A stretch of 64,000 bases of DNA, taken from contig JAQBOM010000008.1 of assembly GCA_028288025.1 (NCBI GenBank), positions 186,001-250,000 on the forward strand. The letters run 5' to 3'. The DNA comes from Mucilaginibacter sp. GTDB lineage: Bacteria; Bacteroidota; Bacteroidia; Sphingobacteriales; Sphingobacteriaceae. Position numbers and translations under genes: made by a program. Below, in pieces: positions 17,133-25,751 of the stretch (position 1 is its first letter; every line of letters starts with the position of its first letter). Below the pieces are notes generated by a model. The model saw only the letters and a list, made by a program, of their open reading frames with translations, was not told the origin of the DNA and did no database searches.

Positions 17133-19340
17133 TTACCATTTAATGATGATATCCTGCCCGCCGCTGACGGTAAATTCCAGGTGACCGTCTTTTCGCGGTG
17201 TGCCGGTTATATCTTCTTTTTTATTGCCTCTTTTTCCTGTTAAGGAAAATTTGGGCAGTTTGTGCTGGTCCTGCTTAATGACCATTAACCTGCACGTAAG
17301 CCTGTTGTCGCCTTTTATGTTAAAGCTTATACTGTTTCCTTTTTTGGTGAAGTGGTCAATCGGGTAATCAATATAGATCATAAAGTGTTCGCCGGATACC
17401 TGGTAATAATGACGGGGAACGATGCCGAAAGCGACACCGGCGCCATATACTTCCTGGCCCACTTCGCCCGATTTTTCCCAGCCGTCGTGGATGTCTTCGA
17501 TGGCTATCCATAAGTTGGGGTCCACTTCGCCCATCTTCACTTTCTCGGACAGCATTTCCTTTGGTAAATTTGGCGGATAATAATAGGCCGCGCGCTGCAC
17601 GATATAGCGGACAAATTCGGTAAGGAGCAGGGACACCGCAGGCAGGATATCCACGCCTTCGGCCATTGTCAGATACTCATGTGCCGATGCAAATACTTCC
17701 TGTTCCTCGTATGCCGCCGTATAGGGCGCATCATTTAGCGGGAATATCCCGAAAAAGGTTCCATAGTTTTTGGCGTAGCCGTAATTGCATTCCCATAAAT
17801 GGTAATTCTTCATAATACTCGCCAGGCAAAGATAGCTCAGGTCTAAGTAAATCTTCTGTTTGGTTTCCTTATACAGACGAAGCATTGCCTTGGCGGAGAA
17901 TGCAGTATTATTAGCCTGGTAAAATACGGCAAAGCCTTTGCCCTGCAGCGTCTTTGCAGCTTTTTTAGCTTCATCCAGGTATTTCTTTTCTTTTGTAAGG
18001 TCCCAGGCTTGCAGCATCACATGGGTATATAAGCCCGCCACATCTTTTTCGCCGCCCTTGCCCGGTTGCGTCTCTGGCTTTATCACCTCCAGCGTTTCCA
18101 TATTGTAAAACACGGGCCATTCATATTTAAAATGCCGGGCTACCTTCATGGTAAACGGCAACGAATCAAGGAATAATTTTTTCGCGCCCTCATCCCCCTG
18201 GATGGCCATGCGGGACAGGTTAAGCAACGGATGATGCAGGTACCATGCATCCATCACATTGGGTTTCAATTGCTCTTCCGAGCCATCCAGGTCTTCTGCC
18301 TTGGAAGGCAGCCATCTAACGACGGTTTTAATTTTCGGGTCATAAAATGAACCGATGCCAGATCTTATGGTATTGATACAAGGGATATCTTGCTTACTCC
18401 ATCGATGATAATCCAACATAGGCAATAACACGGCTAATTGCACCATCAATTCGGGCGGCGTTTCATAGTCGCAAACGTATGCATTCAGGTAGTCGTGCCC
18501 GTCCGCATGCGACCAGCAGCCGTGGCTGTTTTCAAGGTCATTCAGGCCATTGTCCACTATTTTTAGCCAGTCATGATATTGTGTATCCGGCCGTGGCAGG
18601 TGAAGGTATAAATCAGCCAGCAGGTTCATAAATAGTTTAGCCGATTCCAATTCGTCTTTTGGATTTTCGGGGTCAAAGGCCAGAAAAGCATCGGACAGCA
18701 CGGTTTCTTTTCGCGCGGGTACCGGCTTTTCTTTTGTCGGGGGCAGCGCCAAACCAAGTTCAGGCCATTGACCGCCAACAATTCCCGAAGCAGATGTTTC
18801 GGTAGCCTGGAAATAATCGTTCAGCGCAGTTAGGTTCTGCATATACAGTAAAGTGCCCGATGCGGGTTTATCCATGCTGAGATATACAACGCCGGAGCGT
18901 GTGCCTGCCTGGCTGAAATGTACTTTGCCTTCTGCAAACTCACTCTTCCCGTCGCGCCCGGCGATGACCATATCGCGCGGCCAAAAAGGGATGAGTAATG
19001 GCTCGACCGGGGTAAGGGTAGTAGTATAACGAAACAGCGCCTTATCGTTTTGGGGTATGGCTAAAGTAACCTTAAAATCGCCGACGGTTGCTTTCAACCG
19101 GAGCTCAATTCCCTGCCCGCGGTTGATGATTTTGGTGACCTGCATGTGATCGTTAGGCGAATAAGCAGCCCGTAATACAACCTGGCTGCCTTTAGGGCAA
19201 GTGATAGTTATCCATAAAGCATTATAAATACAGTGTACTTTTACGATATAATCACCACATTCCTTTTTAAAAATAACCGGCAGGTCCTGGTCGTTAAAGA
19301 TCTCTTTAACTGCAGCTGCCCAGGGTGATATTCCATTCAT
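17133..19340 (-). CDS. Large carbohydrate-active-looking protein of unknown family
   Basis: 735 residues, no signal peptide. Residues 1-200 look beta-rich. From about 235 to 640 there are regularly spaced helices with aromatic and acidic loops ('DNGLNDLENSHGCWSHADGH', 'GWEKSGEVGQEVYGAG'), like the (alpha/alpha)6 toroid of many glycosidases and epimerases. A C-terminal beta domain ends 'FTVSGGQDIIIKW'. It is divergently transcribed from a GH130 gene only 167 bases away, so both probably act on the same oligosaccharide. I cannot assign a CAZy family or catalytic residues. Confidence 0.65.
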   Translation of the reverse strand: MNGISPWAAAVKEIFNDQDLPVIFKKECGDYIVKVHCIYNALWITITCPKGSQVVLRAAYSPNDHMQVTKIINRGQGIELRLKATVGDFKVTLAIPQNDKALFRYTTTLTPVEPLLIPFWPRDMVIAGRDGKSEFAEGKVHFSQAGTRSGVVYLSMDKPASGTLLYMQNLTALNDYFQATETSASGIVGGQWPELGLALPPTKEKPVPARKETVLSDAFLAFDPENPKDELESAKLFMNLLADLYLHLPRPDTQYHDWLKIVDNGLNDLENSHGCWSHADGHDYLNAYVCDYETPPELMVQLAVLLPMLDYHRWSKQDIPCINTIRSGIGSFYDPKIKTVVRWLPSKAEDLDGSEEQLKPNVMDAWYLHHPLLNLSRMAIQGDEGAKKLFLDSLPFTMKVARHFKYEWPVFYNMETLEVIKPETQPGKGGEKDVAGLYTHVMLQAWDLTKEKKYLDEAKKAAKTLQGKGFAVFYQANNTAFSAKAMLRLYKETKQKIYLDLSYLCLASIMKNYHLWECNYGYAKNYGTFFGIFPLNDAPYTAAYEEQEVFASAHEYLTMAEGVDILPAVSLLLTEFVRYIVQRAAYYYPPNLPKEMLSEKVKMGEVDPNLWIAIEDIHDGWEKSGEVGQEVYGAGVAFGIVPRHYYQVSGEHFMIYIDYPIDHFTKKGNSISFNIKGDNRLTCRLMVIKQDQHKLPKFSLTGKRGNKKEDITGTPRKDGHLEFTVSGGQDIIIKW

Positions 19341-19507
19341 AGCGTTTTGATTAACGTTTATAAATTCTTTAAAAATTCATGAATTCCGCGGTTTTACAGT
19401 GATTTAGCAACAATAACTACGTTCCTTATTTTTTTGTTTTCGGATAGGTTAAGTATTTTTTTTGCAGCTTCAAAAAACCTAATCCGGCAAGGATTTGTTA
19501 ACGAGGC

Positions 19508-20557
19508 ATGAAAGATATTGCCAAACGTTTCCCGGAAAATCCCCTGTTATTACCAAAAGATATTACACCCAGCAGGGAAGGCTTCCAGGTGATCTGTTTA
19601 TTGAATCCCGGCGTTTTTACCTACCAGGGCAAAACCTGGATACTGGTACGGGTGGCCGAAAGCATCGCTCAAAAGGAGGGCGTGATATTTTTCCCCGTTT
19701 TGAATGCAACCGGTAATACCGAGATCATCGAAGTGCCTTTGAACGACCCAGACCTGATCGCCACCGACGCGCGGGTTATTAACTATAAGGGGCTTGATTA
19801 CCTGACCACGCTATCGCACCTGCGTTTATTAAGCAGTGATGACGGCGTTCATTTTACCGAGAACGGCGATTACCCGGGCTTGTTTGGCAGCGGGTACCTG
19901 GAAAGCTTCGGCATTGAGGATTGCCGCGTGTCAAAAATCGACGATACCTATTATCTGACTTACACCGGCGTATCCAACAACGGGGTGGCGGTAGGATTGC
20001 GGACTACCAAAAACTGGCAACAGTTTGAACATAAGGGATTGATACTCCCTCCGCATAATAAAGACTGCGCCATATTTGAGGAGAAGATCAATGGTAAGTA
20101 CTACGCGCTGCACAGGCCCAGCAGTGTTGACCTTGGCGGGAATTACATGTGGCTGGCAGAATCGCCGGATGCGCTGCACTGGGGAAACCACCAATGCCTG
20201 ATCAAAACACGCCAGGGTTTTTGGGACAGTGCCCGGGTGGGAGCGGGAGCCGCACCGATTAAAACAGAAAAGGGCTGGCTGGAGATATATCATGGCGCCG
20301 ATATCAAGCACAGATATTGCCTGGGCGCGTTTTTAATGGATATGGACGACCCATCAAAAGTTATCGCGCGCTCGACGGAGCCTATTATGGTACCGACCGA
20401 AACCTATGAATTGAGCGGCTTTTTCGGTTTCGTGGTATTTACTAACGGCCATGTGATAAACGGCGACGAACTAACCATATATTATGGGGCCGCCGATGAA
20501 TTTGTATGCGGGGCACGTTTTTCCATTAAAGAAATACTGGCTACGATGGACATTTAA
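19508..20557 (+). CDS. GH130 family beta-mannoside phosphorylase or mannosidase
   Basis: 349 residues of the five-bladed beta-propeller family GH130, which cleaves beta-linked mannosides, usually by phosphorolysis. Family landmarks: 'NPGVFTYQGKTWILVRVAE', 'GIEDCRVSKIDDTYYLTYTG' (with the Asp expected as general acid), 'HNKDCAIFEEKINGKYYALH', 'GAGAAPI' and 'IYHGAD'. No signal peptide, so it acts in the cytoplasm on imported or internal oligosaccharide. Whether it is a phosphorylase or a hydrolase depends on phosphate-binding residues I cannot place securely. It probably shares a regulatory region with the divergent 735-residue gene. Confidence 0.9.
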   Translation: MKDIAKRFPENPLLLPKDITPSREGFQVICLLNPGVFTYQGKTWILVRVAESIAQKEGVIFFPVLNATGNTEIIEVPLNDPDLIATDARVINYKGLDYLTTLSHLRLLSSDDGVHFTENGDYPGLFGSGYLESFGIEDCRVSKIDDTYYLTYTGVSNNGVAVGLRTTKNWQQFEHKGLILPPHNKDCAIFEEKINGKYYALHRPSSVDLGGNYMWLAESPDALHWGNHQCLIKTRQGFWDSARVGAGAAPIKTEKGWLEIYHGADIKHRYCLGAFLMDMDDPSKVIARSTEPIMVPTETYELSGFFGFVVFTNGHVINGDELTIYYGAADEFVCGARFSIKEILATMDI

Positions 20558-20647
20558 CTATAAACGCATTATCTTGACCAGAGCCGAAACAACCATTTGG
20601 ATTTTTTGAACGTAACGCGATTATAGGTACCATAATTTGAGCCTGTT

Positions 20648-21472
20648 ATGTTTACATCGTTAAAGATCCCAATTGCATTTTTGGTGACCGGCGCTTGCTG
20701 GGCGCTGTTCAGTAATCCGCTTATAACATTTTTCGCCAGGCACCTGGCGCCAAGCGAGCAGGACTCGTACCGCGCGTTAAATGACCTGGCTTTTGTGCTT
20801 ATTATTACCGTTGTTTTATACGTAAAAATTAAAAAGCAGCAATACCTGCTGGCGCGTTCGGAAGAAGAATACCGGCAGTTGTTCGAATCAAACCCCAATC
20901 CATTATGGATATACAATACCGAAACCCTGCGTTTTGTGAAGGTGAATAACGCCGCGCTTGAAAAATATGCCTACAGCGAGAAAAAGCTTTTAAAAATGAC
21001 TATCGACAGCATGCATCCGGCCGGTGCCCACGAGAAAATAAATGATTATGTCTTTGAGCACAAAAGCGGCCTCCGGCTTTCGGGAATATGCAAGCATCTT
21101 AAATCAACAGGCGAGACATTTGACGTGTCAGTCATTTCGTACCCCGTTTTATTCAATAACCAGCGCTGCAACCTGGTAATGGCTACCGACATTACCGAAC
21201 TATTGGAGAAAGAAAGAAAACTGCAGGATGCGCACAAAAAAATCAAGAGCAGCAATAAGGCGCTTTTAGAAATAGCCTGGTCGCATTCGCACGAACTGCG
21301 TAAGCCGCTGTGTTCGATCCTTGGCTTATTGCCCCTGCTAAAAGAAACGGCAGATGAACGGGAGCGGAATGAATTCATTGAACTGATGGAGGTATGCTCG
21401 GCCGAGCTCGACCAGGTGCTGCGCGAAAACAGCGAAAAAGTTACGGAGATGGATATGCAGGAAGTTGTTTAG
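20648..21472 (+). CDS. Membrane PAS protein with kinase-type helix but no ATPase domain
   Basis: 274 residues. Two membrane helices (about 8-28 and 44-61) are followed by a PAS domain (about 70-190; 'YRQLFESNPNPLWIYNTETL', 'VMATDITELLEKERKL'). A helical region then carries 'AWSHSHELRKPL', the spot where sensor kinases have their phospho-accepting His. The protein stops right after this dimerisation helix; the HATPase domain is absent. Similar short proteins occur in Sphingobacteriaceae, so this need not be a decayed gene. It may sense a signal and work through dimerisation with another kinase (inference). Confidence 0.75.
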   Translation: MFTSLKIPIAFLVTGACWALFSNPLITFFARHLAPSEQDSYRALNDLAFVLIITVVLYVKIKKQQYLLARSEEEYRQLFESNPNPLWIYNTETLRFVKVNNAALEKYAYSEKKLLKMTIDSMHPAGAHEKINDYVFEHKSGLRLSGICKHLKSTGETFDVSVISYPVLFNNQRCNLVMATDITELLEKERKLQDAHKKIKSSNKALLEIAWSHSHELRKPLCSILGLLPLLKETADERERNEFIELMEVCSAELDQVLRENSEKVTEMDMQEVV

Positions 21473-21860
21473 AAGCAAGATTTTTAGAGCCAAGAACCAA
21501 GAACCAAGAGTTAAGAAGCAAGATTTTAAGAAGCAAGAAACAAGAAGCAAGAGTCAAGATTGTGACAGATCGTGCGGGTCAGATGGCTGGGGTCGGATAT
21601 TGAAACATTGATCTTTTACTCACCACTCATCCATGTGGCGTGTTCGGGGGTGTTCGGGGGTGTTCGCGCCAGTTCGGGGTGTTCGTGCATACTGCAAAGC
21701 GAACGCTACAGAAATAAATCGGGCTGGCGTTAACATTTACGGTATAAGCTTGTTATCCATTTAACGGGAACCCGAAAGACAGATCGCTTTTTCGTTTAAG
21801 ATAAATTTAATACCACAAACAACCGGAATCCTAAAGGATACGTATATCCAAATAAATTTT
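21473..21860. other. 388-bp intergenic region made of tandem words
   Basis: The left part (21473-21560) repeats AGAAGCAAGA / ACCAAGAACCAAG. The middle (21641-21685) is a 10-base tandem of TGTTCGGGGG. No gene. The last 100 bases should contain the promoter of the polyketide synthase gene, but no clear box is seen. Confidence 0.6.
21641..21685. repeat. 10-bp tandem repeat, TGTTCGGGGG type
   Basis: TGTTCGGGGG TGTTCGGGGG TGTTCGCGCC AGTTCGGGGT GTTCG: about four units with a 10-base period. The same motif recurs at 38709-38768. Confidence 0.8.
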
Positions 21861-22922
21861 ATGCCCTATATTGCATCTGCATCAAAAGTAGACCTCCCCT
21901 ATAAAACCAAACAGCAAGACGTTAAAAAGCAAGCCAGCGAGATGTTCAAAGTGAATTTCCCGGAGGCCGACCGCCTGATATTTGCTTTTGATAACACCGA
22001 AATTATAGACCGCAACTTTTGCCAGCCATTGAGCTATTATACCAAACCGAATACTTTTGAGGAACGGAACGACGAATATATCCGCTCGGCACTGGAATAT
22101 TCGGTACAGGCAGTCGACGATTGTGTAAAAAAGGCCGGGGTCAGCAAAGAAGATATTACGGACATTCTTTTTGTTTCAACCACCGGCCTCGCAACACCAA
22201 GCATGGACGCCCTCATCATCAATAAAATGCGGCTCAACCCGCATATTAACCGTATACCTATCTGGGGATTGGGCTGCGGGGGCGGCGTATCGGGCATGGC
22301 GAAGGCCAATGTGGTTGCCAAGGCAAACCCGGACGCGGTCGTGCTGCTGGTTGCTGTTGAGTTGTGTTCGCTTACGCTGATAAAAAGCGATTACAGCAAG
22401 AGCAACTTTATCGGCTCGAGCCTGTTTTCGGATGGTATAGCGGCCTGCATTGTAAAAGGCGATAACCACAACACCGACAAGCAGGTTAAATATGTCGATT
22501 CATCAAGCAAATTATATTATGATTCGCTGGATGTAATGGGCTGGGATTTTAAGGATACGGGCTTTAAAGTGTTATTTTCGAAAGATATTCCCCAGTTTAT
22601 CAATGATCACATCAAAGCGGACATTGTAGAATTTTTAGCAAAACACAAGCTTCAGTTGAGCGACATAAAAAACTTTATCTTTCACCCCGGCGGTAAAAAA
22701 GTGCTGGATGCTTATACCAACGCGCTGAATATAGCGGGCGACTTTTTGAAACAAACCCGCGAGGTGATGAATAATTATGGCAATATGTCGAGCGCAACCG
22801 TTTTATACGTGCTGGAGAAATTTATGCGCGAAGGATTTACCGATGGCTATGGCTTAATGTTGGCCATGGGCCCCGGTTTTTCGAGCGAAATGGTGTTGCT
22901 GGATTTTAACGGTGAAAGGTAA
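21861..22922 (+). CDS. Type III polyketide synthase (chalcone-synthase-like)
   Basis: A 353-residue thiolase-fold homodimeric enzyme that condenses an acyl-CoA starter with malonyl-CoA into pyrones, resorcinols or related aromatics. The catalytic triad is intact: C139 in 'GLGCGGG', H275 in 'FHPGG' and N308 in 'NYGNMSSAT'. The 'AMGPGFSSE' loop near the C-terminus is also present. No signal peptide; cytoplasmic. It is followed after 80 bases by an isoprenylcysteine-methyltransferase-like gene. That pairing is known from bacterial alkylpyrone and alkylresorcinol pathways (bpsA-bpsB type), where the partner methylates the product. The final codons and stop lie inside a word repeat. Confidence 0.92.
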   Translation: MPYIASASKVDLPYKTKQQDVKKQASEMFKVNFPEADRLIFAFDNTEIIDRNFCQPLSYYTKPNTFEERNDEYIRSALEYSVQAVDDCVKKAGVSKEDITDILFVSTTGLATPSMDALIINKMRLNPHINRIPIWGLGCGGGVSGMAKANVVAKANPDAVVLLVAVELCSLTLIKSDYSKSNFIGSSLFSDGIAACIVKGDNHNTDKQVKYVDSSSKLYYDSLDVMGWDFKDTGFKVLFSKDIPQFINDHIKADIVEFLAKHKLQLSDIKNFIFHPGGKKVLDAYTNALNIAGDFLKQTREVMNNYGNMSSATVLYVLEKFMREGFTDGYGLMLAMGPGFSSEMVLLDFNGER

Positions 22923-22989
22923 AAGGCGAAAGCTGAAAGGTTACTTTTGGCTATTAAAACCTTTTACCTTTATCCTTTCGCCTTTTACC
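22918..22989. repeat. Fold-back word repeat (GGTAAAAGGCGAAAG family)
   Basis: GGTAAAAGGCGAAAG (22918-22932) has an exact inverted copy at 22975-22989, and further related words lie between. It includes the stop codon of the polyketide synthase gene. In one frame the right arm would read ...YPFAFYL, the same phrase used as a real signal peptide at 24980-25027. Confidence 0.8.
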
Positions 22990-23002
22990 TAATAACACAA
23001 CC

Positions 23003-23500
23003 ATGTCTTTCATCATCTTTATCACTTTCTTCATCCTGCAAAGGCTTTCGGAATTGTTTATTGCGAAGCGAAATGAAAAGTGGCTCTTGCATCAGGGGGC
23101 CGTTGAATACGGCAGGGTGCATTATCCTTTTATGATAGCCATGCACACGCTGTTTATCGTGTCGATCATAACCGAATACGTATTGCGCGGGCAGCCACCG
23201 ATCGACCTGGTATTCCTGGTGGTATTTCTGATCGTGCTTTCGTTTAAATTCTGGGCACTATCCTCATTGGGGAAATACTGGAACACCAAAATATACCGCA
23301 TACCCGGTGTTTATCCCGTAAAGAAAGGCCCCTATAAGTTCCTCAAACATCCTAACTATATGGAGGTGGTTTGTGAGATCGCCGTTATCCCGCTGGTGTT
23401 TCATTTATATTATACGGCCATTATATTTACCATTCTTAATGCGGCAATGCTGACAGTGCGGATACGGGAAGAGAATAGGGTGTGGGCTGTTAGGGATTAG
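23003..23500 (+). CDS. Isoprenylcysteine carboxyl methyltransferase-like membrane enzyme
   Basis: 165 residues with four to five hydrophobic segments and the ICMT hallmarks near the C-terminus: 'GVYPVKKGPYKFLKHPNYME' for SAM binding, then 'REENRVWAV', where Glu-Glu-x-x contacts the substrate. In bacteria with this operon layout the enzyme methylates the product of the type III polyketide synthase encoded just upstream, giving alkylpyrone or resorcinol methyl ethers. That role is inferred from context. The last codons and the TAG stop are contributed by a repeat. Confidence 0.85.
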   Translation: MSFIIFITFFILQRLSELFIAKRNEKWLLHQGAVEYGRVHYPFMIAMHTLFIVSIITEYVLRGQPPIDLVFLVVFLIVLSFKFWALSSLGKYWNTKIYRIPGVYPVKKGPYKFLKHPNYMEVVCEIAVIPLVFHLYYTAIIFTILNAAMLTVRIREENRVWAVRD

Positions 23501-23528
23501 AGACTAGAGATTAGAGATTAGAGACTAG
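23495..23528. repeat. Tandem word repeat TAGAGACTAGAGATTAG
   Basis: Direct repetition of AGAGATTAG / AGAGACTAG units. It overlaps the last codon and stop of the methyltransferase gene. No nearby inverted copy. Confidence 0.7.
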
Positions 23529-23610
23529 TTGAATGTGGAAGTCGGAAGAAGCCGCAGCTGACGTTTCGGCAAAAATAACTTAGGCGGTGACAACGTTTTG
23601 TTAGTGTGTT

Positions 23611-23660
23611 CAGGCGTAACCAGGTGTATCCAGGTGTAACCAGGTGTATCCACCTGTACC
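23611..23660. repeat. 10-bp tandem repeat CAGGTGTAAC / CAGGTGTATC
   Basis: CAGGCGTAAC, CAGGTGTATC, CAGGTGTAAC, CAGGTGTATC, then a diverged CACCTGTACC: four to five units alternating A and T at position 9. The last unit can fold back on the preceding one (AGGTG with CACCT). Confidence 0.85.
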
Positions 23661-23764
23661 GGGTGGTACACTGTATCATCTGTATCTCTTTCACAAAATG
23701 ATACAGCTCGATTTTTATATTATCTACGCTCCGTCAAACTGCAAACCGCCCACTGCAAACTGAA

Positions 23765-25027
23765 TCAGGTTTTTTGCTTTTTCTTCCTTGCAGCGGGAAA
23801 CAACACATTGTTCAAAATAAGCCTGTAGCCGGGTGAGTTGGGATGGAGCTTAAGATCGGTAGGCGGGTCGCCTACAATGTGCTGGTAATCCTCGGGGTCA
23901 TGGCCACCGTAAAAAGTCCACTGGCCCTTTCCGTATTCACCATGAATATAACGGGCTTCGTTATTGGTTTTCATTTCGCCCATGATGGTTACGCCGGGTT
24001 TTAACATGTTTTTATTGAAGGCTGTAGTGAGGCCCATAAATCCTTTGACCACCTTATCGTGATTTTGTGTGAGCATGCTTGGTACCACATCCCATTTCGC
24101 CGAAAAATCAAACAGGGTGAAAAAGTCACGTGTCCGTTCGACCTGGCGGGTTGAGGTTACATCGATATTGCTGAACTGGTGCGAGCTTGGGTTCATATCC
24201 AGCGTAAAGTTCCGGAAAGCGAAGGTTTGGCTGTAATCCAGTTTTGATTGTGCGTCCGGGTCCGCGGCATCACCGTCGAACATGGGTTCGCATATATCGG
24301 TATTGGCAGCAGCCAGGGCGATATCAAAAGTATCGGTACCGGAACACATAGCAAAAAGGAAGCCTCCGCCCGCACAGAAATCCCGTATTTTTTCGGCGAC
24401 CGCCAGCTTCATTTTTGATACTTTTTTAAAGCCCAGCTTGTGTGCCGTTTGCTCCTGTATCCGCACGTCGTCGTTATACCATTGCACATATTTGAACGCG
24501 CCGTAAAACTTACTATACTGGCCGGTGAAATCTTCGTGGTGCAGGTGCAGCCAGTCGTATTTAGGGAGATCACCCTTTACTACTTCTTCGTCATACAAAA
24601 CATCATAAGGTATCTCGGCGTATTTTAAAACCAGCGTTACGGCATCGTCCCAGGGCAGTTTGTTTTTGGGCGAGTAAACAGCCATTTTAGGAGCTTTCTC
24701 CAATTTCACCACATCCATATTTACGGACGGATCGCTTACCTGGGTCAATATCTCGTTTACTTTGGCATCCGCTAAAACCTGGTAGCTAACGCCCCGTATT
24801 TTACATTCATCCTCAATTTTTTGCGCGTACTTCATCATAAAACTGCCGCCCCGGTAATTGAGCAACCAGTCGACTTCCTCGCCGTTTTTTAACGTCCAGA
24901 AAGCAATACCGTACGATTTCAGGTGGTCCTTTTGTTCCTCATCCATCGGGATAAGTATTGAAGCGGCCCTGGAAAAAAGAGGTAAAAGGTAAAAGGCGAA
25001 AGGCAAAAGGTATTTGAGCAGCTTCAT
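23765..25027 (-). CDS. Exported Bacteroidetes protein commonly labelled 'asparagine synthetase B'
   Basis: 420 residues from the ATG at 25027. A signal peptide (about 1-22) precedes the conserved opening 'ASILIPMDEEQKDHLKSYG'. The start is chosen because it gives this signal peptide directly; a longer frame runs back into a repeat. The body shows a class-I-glutaminase-like core: 'WLHLHHEDFTGQYSKFYGAF' and 'FCAGGGFLFAMCSGTDTFD', with Cys after a glycine-rich turn. It lacks the glutaminase and ATP-pyrophosphatase motifs of real asparagine synthetase, so the database name is probably wrong. It is likely periplasmic. The signal-peptide core is encoded by a dispersed repeat. Confidence 0.75.
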   Translation of the reverse strand: MKLLKYLLPFAFYLLPLFSRAASILIPMDEEQKDHLKSYGIAFWTLKNGEEVDWLLNYRGGSFMMKYAQKIEDECKIRGVSYQVLADAKVNEILTQVSDPSVNMDVVKLEKAPKMAVYSPKNKLPWDDAVTLVLKYAEIPYDVLYDEEVVKGDLPKYDWLHLHHEDFTGQYSKFYGAFKYVQWYNDDVRIQEQTAHKLGFKKVSKMKLAVAEKIRDFCAGGGFLFAMCSGTDTFDIALAAANTDICEPMFDGDAADPDAQSKLDYSQTFAFRNFTLDMNPSSHQFSNIDVTSTRQVERTRDFFTLFDFSAKWDVVPSMLTQNHDKVVKGFMGLTTAFNKNMLKPGVTIMGEMKTNNEARYIHGEYGKGQWTFYGGHDPEDYQHIVGDPPTDLKLHPNSPGYRLILNNVLFPAARKKKQKT

Positions 25028-25124
25028 GTTCAAATTTAACGAATAATTAGTTAACCTATTATATTCAGCGATCAACAGGAAGGCAATTCTCACCTTTTGC
25101 CTTTTACCTTTTCCCTTTCGCCTC
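24980..25124. repeat. Word repeat GGTAAAAGGCGAAAGG, partly coding
   Basis: 24981-25010 reads GGTAAAAGGTAAAAGGCGAA and on; 25091-25124 carries the complementary words (CCTTTTGCC, TTTTACC, CCTTTCGCC) in a different order. The left part encodes LLPFAFYLLP of the signal peptide on the minus strand. The right part lies at the promoter of the cyclophilin gene. Confidence 0.8.
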
Positions 25125-25131
25125 AAATTAC

Positions 25132-25139
25132 TACCTTTG
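25132..25139 (+). promoter_or_regulatory. Promoter -7 box of the cyclophilin gene (TACCTTTG)
   Basis: Exact TAnnTTTG match, 20 bases before the ATG at 25160. It also argues against the upstream in-frame start at 25097. Confidence 0.6.
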
Positions 25140-25159
25140 CCAATCTATTTAAAACCGAA

Positions 25160-25597
25160 ATGAGCAAAGCAATTCTCAAAACTGAAAAGGGTGACATGAC
25201 CGTTGAATTTTATGACGCGGATGCCCCTAATACCGTGGCTAACTTTAAAAAGCTGGCTAAATCCGGATTTTATAACAATGTAATTTTCCATAGGGTTATC
25301 CCAAACTTTATGATACAAGGCGGCGACCCAACAGGCACCGGCGCCGGCGGTCCCGGTTATAAAATCGACTGTGAATTACAAGGCGGTAACCAATATCACG
25401 ACCGTGGCGTCCTTTCTATGGCGCATGCCGGCCGTAACACAGGTGGTTCGCAGTTTTTTATCTGCCATAGCCGCACCAACACCGCGCACTTAGATGGCAA
25501 CCATACCGTATTTGGCAAGGTGATTGAAAACGTCGACGTGGTTGATGCAATACGCCAGGGTGATAAAATTTTAGGAATTGAAGTAATTGAAGATTAA
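25160..25597 (+). CDS. Cyclophilin-type peptidyl-prolyl isomerase
   Basis: 145 residues, cytoplasmic, isomerising proline peptide bonds during folding. The active-site block is complete: '[19 protein letters not shown]' with the catalytic Arg, then '[17 protein letters not shown]' and '[11 protein letters not shown]'. The ATG at 25160 gives the usual start just before the first strand ('[15 protein letters not shown]') and lies 20 bases after a good promoter box. No signal peptide from this start. The length is typical for single-domain bacterial cyclophilins. Confidence 0.95.
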   Translation: MSKAILKTEKGDMTVEFYDADAPNTVANFKKLAKSGFYNNVIFHRVIPNFMIQGGDPTGTGAGGPGYKIDCELQGGNQYHDRGVLSMAHAGRNTGGSQFFICHSRTNTAHLDGNHTVFGKVIENVDVVDAIRQGDKILGIEVIED

Positions 25598-25602
25598 TTT
25601 CA

Positions 25603-25745
25603 GTTGTAGGTTGAATGTTGTAAGTTGCAAGCTTGCAAATTTTTTTACAACACAACCATAACGGATTTGGGTCGTAAGTTGAAGGTTATAAGTTGCAAGA
25701 TTTTGCATCTTTCTTACAACTTATAACTTACAACACACAACAATA
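25603..25745. repeat. Fold-back word repeats (GTAAGTTGCAAG family)
   Basis: Two consecutive foldbacks between same-strand genes. TTGCAAGCTTGCAA (25625-25638) is a perfect palindrome. GTAAGTTGAAGGTTATAAG (from 25673) is answered by CTTATAACTTACAAC before 25740. Confidence 0.75.
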
Positions 25746-25751
25746 TAACAC

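Noticed and set aside
22947..23135. Frame starting MAIKTFYLYPFAFYL
   Set aside because: Its first part is the word repeat and the rest overlaps the methyltransferase gene in another frame.
23611..23660. CRISPR-like array
   Set aside because: Units are 10 bases in direct contact, without spacers; no cas genes.
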